Notes under the pieces: model-generated
Told to the model about the DNA's origin: nothing
What the model saw: the letters and a program-made list of their open reading frames with translations, nothing else
Databases searched by the model: none
Position numbers and translations under genes: made by a program
Shown: positions 58,161 to 64,000 of the stretch, piece after piece
How the letters are laid out: every line of letters starts with the position of its first letter
Numbering within the stretch: position 1 is the stretch's first letter
NCBI RefSeq assembly: GCF_000006565.2
Contig: NC_031477.1
Location: 4,243,137 to 4,307,136 of the forward strand
Length of the DNA stretch: 64,000 nt
Origin: Toxoplasma gondii ME49
Lineage: Eukaryota > Apicomplexa > Conoidasida > Eucoccidiorida > Sarcocystidae
Direction of reading: 5' to 3'

Positions 58161-61100
58161 AAACTTTGGTAAAAATAGGAAAAACTTGTGAATCGACGAA
58201 TCCCGTGAGGAAGATACTCACACAGAAAGAAAAATGTTGGACAAACGAAACGGCGGAAAAACGCAACAGGCACAGCAAAAGGGGAGCTTTAAAATAGAGT
58301 CTCCAGCACAGAGGTCAATGTTTCCTGAGAGACTCCGCACCATCTCTGTCCCGGTTTGACGGGGTGGGACTGTTCGTCTCTGAAGTCGCTTTTTCAGGTT
58401 TTGGATGGCCGAACACGGTGAATTTGTGAGACGAAACTGATCTTCTAGGAGGGCTTTCGGTTCGTCCACGGGTGTGCGGGTGCGGTGCACAGACACCTGA
58501 ATACATCATCAATGGATTTCTGAGTGTACGGAGCTGTTGTCGCCGTTTACGAAACGCGAAGAGTCATCTACCGGAGGGCAAGCTTCTGCGTTGGAGTCTC
58601 GTAGATGTACCTTTCAGTCAACGGATTCTAGTCAGCTAGCCGGAACAAGTGGAAGCATCTAGTCACTTTCCTCAGCTGCAGCTGCAGGCGTGTACGTGTG
58701 AAAAACGACAGGGTCTGTCTACGCGGATGCACTGTTCGTTACAGCTGAGGGCACCACGTGAGAGCTACAGGGGAAGCGTCATAGGAAGGCGGCCTGCGGA
58801 ACAGCAGGGAAACAATGAAAAAGGAAAACTGTCGCGGTGTTTGTTTTACCGGAGGAAGGCAGTGCATTTGTTTGGAACAGCAGGAGACTGTTTGTCAGAG
58901 CAGGCTGTCCCGTGGTGGACGCTGAAGGAGATGAATTACGCCAGAAAAGCGACATGGAAAAAAGGTAGTTAACAGATTATCAAAACACCCCCGTAACGGC
59001 TTGAATACCACAGCAGCACAAGCTTGGAAGGGGGAAAAGTTCGTTCCGTGGAATCACTTCTTTACGCCAGAACACGGAGGTCAATGATCAAGGATACACG
59101 CACAGGTACATTCCTTTCCGGACACACTCAAGTACTGTAATACAGCGGCCGCGTCCGTTAGCCATCTCAAGAAATCGTCCTCTCACGATGGCTTGGTGTC
59201 TTCTGGGTGTCACTGAGGCAGGGAAAGGCGTTTCGTAGTCGGCGTGTACTTACGGTAAAAAAGTACGTGCTTCACACGTGTAGAAATCCACAAATGAATT
59301 CGTGCAAGTACACATACGTACTTGTATGCTTCGCATTCCGATCTCAACCGAGAAGGTTGAGAAACGCTTTTGACATTCTGTAGTAGCGAGCCTACCGGAA
59401 GGAAGATTCTGTTGTTTCTACCAAACAAGTTGAAAATGCTGGGACTTCGAAACCGCACGAACGTTTTGGTAGCCTGTTAACGTTTTAGCGTGAAGCGACA
59501 CCGGAGCCAGCACAGTCCGTGAAACTACAAGTGGATTAAGCATCACAGAAACTCAGCTGCTATGAATGAACATGCTGGTGTAGACATACGACAGTCTCCC
59601 TGGTATTCTCCGCTGAAGGTGGTAGTAGGCTTCTCTCTGCAACACCACCTCTCTTTCCCCTGCAGCGCACACTGCAAAGCTACGCCCGGGATAAACTTAA
59701 GACTGGTTCGAATGCCACAGCGTGACCCGAAACAGTCACCAGATTCGAGAAAATCGTCAGACACCCCAAATTTACAACTGTCGAATTGGTTGTTGTTAAA
59801 CAGTGTCTTACTCTCACCTTTCTTGCGAGTTGACGACAACGCCTGGGTATGAACCCACGCACAATTCCGGAAGCGCCGACCTTGTAACTGGGGGGCAGTG
59901 TCGTTGTCTGGCATTCCTAGGTATATTATTTTTGCTCTCACCCCTCTCAGTGGGGTTTTTTCACCGATCGAAGCTGGTAACGTTAGATTCGCTGTTTCTC
60001 ATTATTCAGCAGGGCGTCCTACAGCGAGCTGCATGAAGACGGTACCTTGTAATGTGCATTCGACGCGCAGCGGCGCTGGACTTTCATTGGTACGTGTCTC
60101 GTGTCAACAACTGAGACCCGAAGTGTATGTTTCTTTCTTATACGCTTTTGTTCCAAAGCAGCAACGGAACGCAGCCTGTAGGTTCTGTCACTGAATTGTT
60201 CGTCTGTTAAACAAAATGAGGGCCTTTGAAGTTTCTCCTCTGGTGGTTTTCGGATTGTTGTGTTTCGTCCTATTCATGCCTGCATGTAAACTCGAAAAGC
60301 TGGAATAAATGTTTGCATTGGCACATGCGTCTTCATTCTGCATTCAGATGAATTGAGTCATAAACGCTGCAATAGTTCCAACAGTTTTACCGCTGCGACT
60401 GCATATAGACGGCTTCTTACTACTGCAAGAAGTATACCTCCCCAGAAAAAGCTTCGAAAGAATGCTGTCTCAGAGCTTCACACTCCCAGCACGAGGGTAC
60501 TGATAATACTGGCATCTGACTAGCAACTTTCTTTCGCCGCTAACGAGAGTTCTACAAATTCTACGGTAGCCTGGTGTATGTGCTTAGAGGTACTGGTACG
60601 CAGGAACGTCTTTTGCGTGCATGTTCCGATGCTTTTGATGCCACACTAGCCTCATTGGTGACCAAGAGCGTTTGTACAGATGCGGCATGTCTCCCGTTTG
60701 TCTTCGAAAATCCAGTGATGCTTGTCAAGTTCGTTGTTTCTAGGTTGCATTATGTGGGAGTGCTGGGCGGATGTCACTGTCCTGCACATCTTGGCGCTTG
60801 CGTACGGATATTGCCGCCGTGTGAAAATGCTAGGATATTTTTACAACTGTTGCGAATCTAGAAGGCTGGATTGCCGAACTCGAAAAACTTTTGTAAAGTG
60901 TTGCCACTGTTCTGTTTGCGAATGAATTCCCGTTTTTGTGCCATTACACGTCCGTGAGAGTCCACTCCATCGGTTTATGGTTTCCGCATACATTTGCTTC
61001 TTTCTTCGAGACCGCGTCGTATGGTGCCGTTACATCCCGGGATGTATGAATAAGCTCATTCATGTGTCTTTAGGGAATCCGCTACAACAAAAGCAGCTTC

Positions 61101-61882
61101 AGTTCACTTCAGTCAGTAGCTTCAGTTCATTTCAGTCAGTAGTCGGGAACACGGGAACAATTGTCCCCTACCTTTGAGTAGCAAGGTATTATATAACAAT
61201 TGACAAGTCAAGACCGCTATATTTACATGGGCTATATTTAAACATAAGGAACTGGGTGTAGCAGAAATGCCCTGACCTGGAATCGAAAGAACCCACGCCA
61301 AGTTGACCGCCGAGCACATGGCTTTTTGTGCGTGACAGCCGTGCTTGCATTGCACGACACCCCGCCATGCTTCCCACACCCCTCGTTTGTCGGCATTGTT
61401 TACACCTGCACCAGCAGGGAGACTGTCATCTAATCGACGACGTCCAACTGCCGTCCACAAAAGGACAGTAGAAAGGTGCGTCTTTGAACCGCTCGTCGTG
61501 TGTCTGAAATGTCGTATGGCATCACAGCTCTCTCCCCATTGCATCTCAGCGGAAAGGAGCAACTCTAAAGGCGGTATGTATCGTCTCCCAGCGACGTATC
61601 CCGGCAGGCGAAAACCACCACAGTCTGTTAGGTCGGAGAGCCGTACGAACGCACCCAGTACTTGGCAGCATCTGCCTTCGGCTGTCGTTCGTACGGCGAC
61701 GGAGTCTACCTCCAGTTAAGCGCGTCGAGCAGACCATAACATATCGAAAACGATGTAATATAAACGCTGTCGCCTTTCGCTACAGAAGCATGTGGAAAGC
61801 TTAGAGGCGCCTGCTCAATGCATGCGCGTCTTCAGGTCCTTATAACAAGGCGATTGCTGCTTATTCTCATATCGAACAATAC
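58161..61882. other. Gene-poor stretch
   Basis: No splice-supported gene. Frames up to 146 codons occur on both strands without protein-like composition. TA microsatellites, frequent elsewhere, are absent. A two-copy 23-base direct repeat lies at 61097-61142. Confidence 0.5.
61097..61142. repeat. Two-copy 23-base direct repeat
   Basis: Copies at 61097-61119 and 61120-61142 differ at one base; each also contains an internal TTCAGT duplication. Confidence 0.9.
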
Positions 61883-62590
61883 TCAAATCGAGCCTTTTCT
61901 CAGCTCAATCTGGATGCCCTGGTCCTTCGTACTTTGTTTTTCGTCCTTCATCAAGGTGCTCAAAAGACTTCCATACAGCTTCTGCCCCTGCCGTACCGCC
62001 TGTTCGACGGACCCTTTCAGCGTCGTTCCCACTTCGTCTGCAACCGCTTTAAGTTGCCCCAGAACAACCGCCAGCTTCTCCATGGCAACGCTAGCTTCTT
62101 TGCGGGATTTGTCTGCCTCCATCCACGACAGCTGCATGCCACCAAGGCTGCGGAACTGCGCCGGGTCGGTGGGCAAGCCGCCCTGTTTGATGTTTTCCAG
62201 ATGGGCTGCCAGTTCCTCTTTGAACGCGGTGGCGTCAGCCTTTGCGGAGGCTAGCAGCCGGAAGCTTTCTTGGTATAGCTCCTGGATCCGTTGCATCAAC
62301 GCAGTCGCCAGAGCGTCCGGACTCGACACGGCATCCTCCAATGATTCATCGCGGTTTTCCGCCGCTTCGTCTTGCCGGCTTGCTTCCTCAACTTCGGCGA
62401 CGACGGCCTCCGTCGCAGACACAGGGTCTACGTCAGCACGTGCCGCCGACGCGATGTGGGTTGTGACACCGCAAAAAGCCAGCAAAACGCACAAAACGAA
62501 GAGGGTCCGCAGCGGGCGTCGACCCTCCTCCCCCCATCTGGTAAACTGGCAGTACATCATGGAACAGAACAAGGTCTCACCTGAAAACAT
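61883..62590 (-). CDS. Secreted helical protein, unknown
   Basis: An intronless frame of 235 codons read from the ATG at 62590 to the TGA at 61883-61885. A hydrophobic segment after an Arg-rich start (RTLFVLCVLLAFCGVTTHIA) and a following ASA-type cleavage site indicate a signal peptide; the hydrophobic core begins about 28 residues in. Met 11 or Met 12 are alternative starts that leave a more usual signal peptide. A GTGAGA donor-like site just after the first ATG also argues for a later start. The mature chain is acidic then helical (ALMQRIQELYQESFRLLASA, MEKLAVVLGQLKAVADEVGT), with no cysteine or membrane segment. Secreted, helical, lineage-restricted proteins of this size are common among coccidian dense-granule proteins. 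That assignment is a guess from architecture only. Two GCATGC words lie 177-194 bases upstream. Confidence 0.65.
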   Translation of the reverse strand: MFSGETLFCSMMYCQFTRWGEEGRRPLRTLFVLCVLLAFCGVTTHIASAARADVDPVSATEAVVAEVEEASRQDEAAENRDESLEDAVSSPDALATALMQRIQELYQESFRLLASAKADATAFKEELAAHLENIKQGGLPTDPAQFRSLGGMQLSWMEADKSRKEASVAMEKLAVVLGQLKAVADEVGTTLKGSVEQAVRQGQKLYGSLLSTLMKDEKQSTKDQGIQIELRKGSI

Positions 62591-64000
62591 TTACTCCAGC
62601 AGGCAGTTGCTTTGCCTGACGCACGGGCACGTGTGACAGCGTAATCAACCGATCAACTGTGAACTGGGCGTCGCGCAAGTCATCTGGCAAAGGAGGCAAT
62701 CTATTTGCAGGCGAAGAGCCACAGCAAGGCCCGTGAAAGCGTGCTCGGACACAGCCCCCGCCTTGAGCATGCAACGCTGCATGCTCTGCAAGGCGAAACA
62801 GAGGGGCCCGGTGGGGTTGTGCCTGCTACGAGCCAGCAAAAGAGGGTAAACTCTCTATATCTCAAACCAAAAACAGATCCAAGATGCAAGGAGGAAGTGT
62901 TGTTTATTTCTGCAAACAGGTACTAGGAGCATGAGGAATCTTCGAGGCCCAGGCATTCTTGAGGCACAGAATGAAGCAACCACCTGAGGACGCTGGCAAG
63001 TGCCGGGCCGTCGATGTCGCCCGACCTCCTGTGGCACACGTTGCAGCGGCACTAACTGGCAGCCGTCCGCCAGCTACACTACCTTCTTTTCTCCGCTGCG
63101 TCTACGAGTTCTCCCTGCCTAAACAGTCCTGTAAGTTCTGAAGAGTGCATCACGGACGCGTGGTGAGAACATAGATCCTTTTTTCGAAGACAACCACAAA
63201 AGCGAGATTTGCTGTTGTCTATGCGGGCCCTGCAACAGGGACAGCGTATGTGCCTCAGAAAGTAGCCTGCTTTATCAGAGTAAAAATCAACCAGTATAAT
63301 GTTGAGCGCATAGAGATGATACTCTGTGACGTTTCATCTGCTTCAGAGTAACTGCCATGGCAAAATGCTTTGCCAGACATTGGAAAAACTCTTGTCGAAC
63401 GACCTCTAAGGGTCTACACCCTCTGGCCGCCTGTAGGCAGAGGCGCCAACCGAGTTTCGGTTTCAAAGGTCCGCCTGACCCGGTGAAAACGAACGTCATG
63501 AGACACTAATTTGTTTCACCAAAATAGCCGCGTCATTTCTTGCTTTGCGAGATGAACAGACAGTGAGCCCCATTCATGTTACGTAGACAGACGGCACAGA
63601 CAGGCCTGACAATGTATGAAGTCGGCCTCCTAGTGCCGTGGTGATTACGGTCGTTCCATGAAAATATAATTTTCTTCGACCACATGAGCGAAAGGCAACT
63701 TCTATCACGACCGCAAGATTTTTCCTGTGTGTTCAGCATACTGAAAGTGTTTGCTTCCCTTTGTTCTTCTGAGTGTGACGCAGCCCACTGTGTCGCCGCG
63801 CCACCATTTCCTTGCTGCGACCAGCCCCATCCATATGGGGCATATTGCCTTCTTGTTAGTCCCAGGGTAGTCGCACTGCTCAAAGTGGCTGTGATTTAAA
63901 CGCCGATACATGTGGCAAGACTGTAATTGCTGAGTGTATCGTGGGGTAAGGTCGTTTTTGCGTCACACTTTATACGCTAGTTCAAAGGCTTGTTATAATC
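62591..64000. other. Upstream and right flank, no supported gene
   Basis: Promoter side of the secreted-protein gene, then sequence with short frames only (up to 116 codons at 63533-63883, minus) and no splice or domain evidence. Confidence 0.5.
62767..62784. promoter_or_regulatory. Paired GCATGC / TGCATGC words
   Basis: AGCATGC at 62766-62772 and TGCATGC at 62778-62784, close together and 177-194 bases upstream of the secreted-protein ATG. TGCATGC is an established enriched promoter word in Toxoplasma-type genomes. Confidence 0.45.

Overview
This window is nuclear DNA from an apicomplexan parasite, most likely a tissue-cyst coccidian of the Toxoplasma/Hammondia/Neospora type. I infer this from the gene style: roughly balanced GC, large multi-exon genes with GTGAGT/GTAAG donors and pyrimidine-rich acceptors, long Ser/Arg/Glu-rich low-complexity proteins, CT-rich introns, many (TA)n/(TATG)n microsatellites in introns and intergenic DNA, and TGCATGC-type promoter words. 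No bacterial, plasmid, phage or CRISPR features are visible. Exon models below were built by hand from reading-frame and splice-phase agreement, so boundaries called 'in phase' are predictions, not transcripts. Layout: 3.7-6.3 kb (+) holds an ALY/REF mRNA-export adaptor in four exons. 6.3-11.3 kb has no confident gene, only a weak minus-strand candidate near 8.8-9.6 kb. 11.3-20.6 kb (+) holds a long coiled-coil protein, written as two blocks that splice phases suggest are one gene of about 1,600 residues. 23.2-30.4 kb (-) holds a large helical protein with an Arg/Ser-rich N-terminus, unrecognised and possibly organellar. 30.7-34.8 kb is a tandem duplication interrupted by two assembly gaps. 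Each unit carries a copy of an unrecognised multi-exon gene and a tRNA-Leu(AAG). 34.8-35.0 kb holds the start of a small secreted protein. 35.5-41.2 kb (+) holds a MYND-type zinc-finger protein (five exons, 1,070 residues). 43.1-48.2 kb (-) holds a GILT-family thiol reductase. 50.1-58.2 kb (+) holds a 1,487-residue Ser-rich coiled-coil protein. 58.2-64 kb has fewer repeats and no convincing spliced gene, apart from one intronless secreted protein at 61.9-62.6 kb (-). How the parts relate: these are independent housekeeping or lineage-specific genes, not an operon or pathway. Two pairs are divergent over a shared upstream region (30.4 kb and 48.2-50.1 kb). The most interesting structure is the 30.7-34.8 kb duplication. 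Its internal junction appears to fuse the 5'UTR, leader intron and first four codons (MAMW) of the small secreted gene to the body of the upstream gene, which would make a chimeric gene at a 15-16 base microhomology. A MYND finger that seems split by about 375 residues is the second most notable point. I found no evidence of a novel defence or mobile system.
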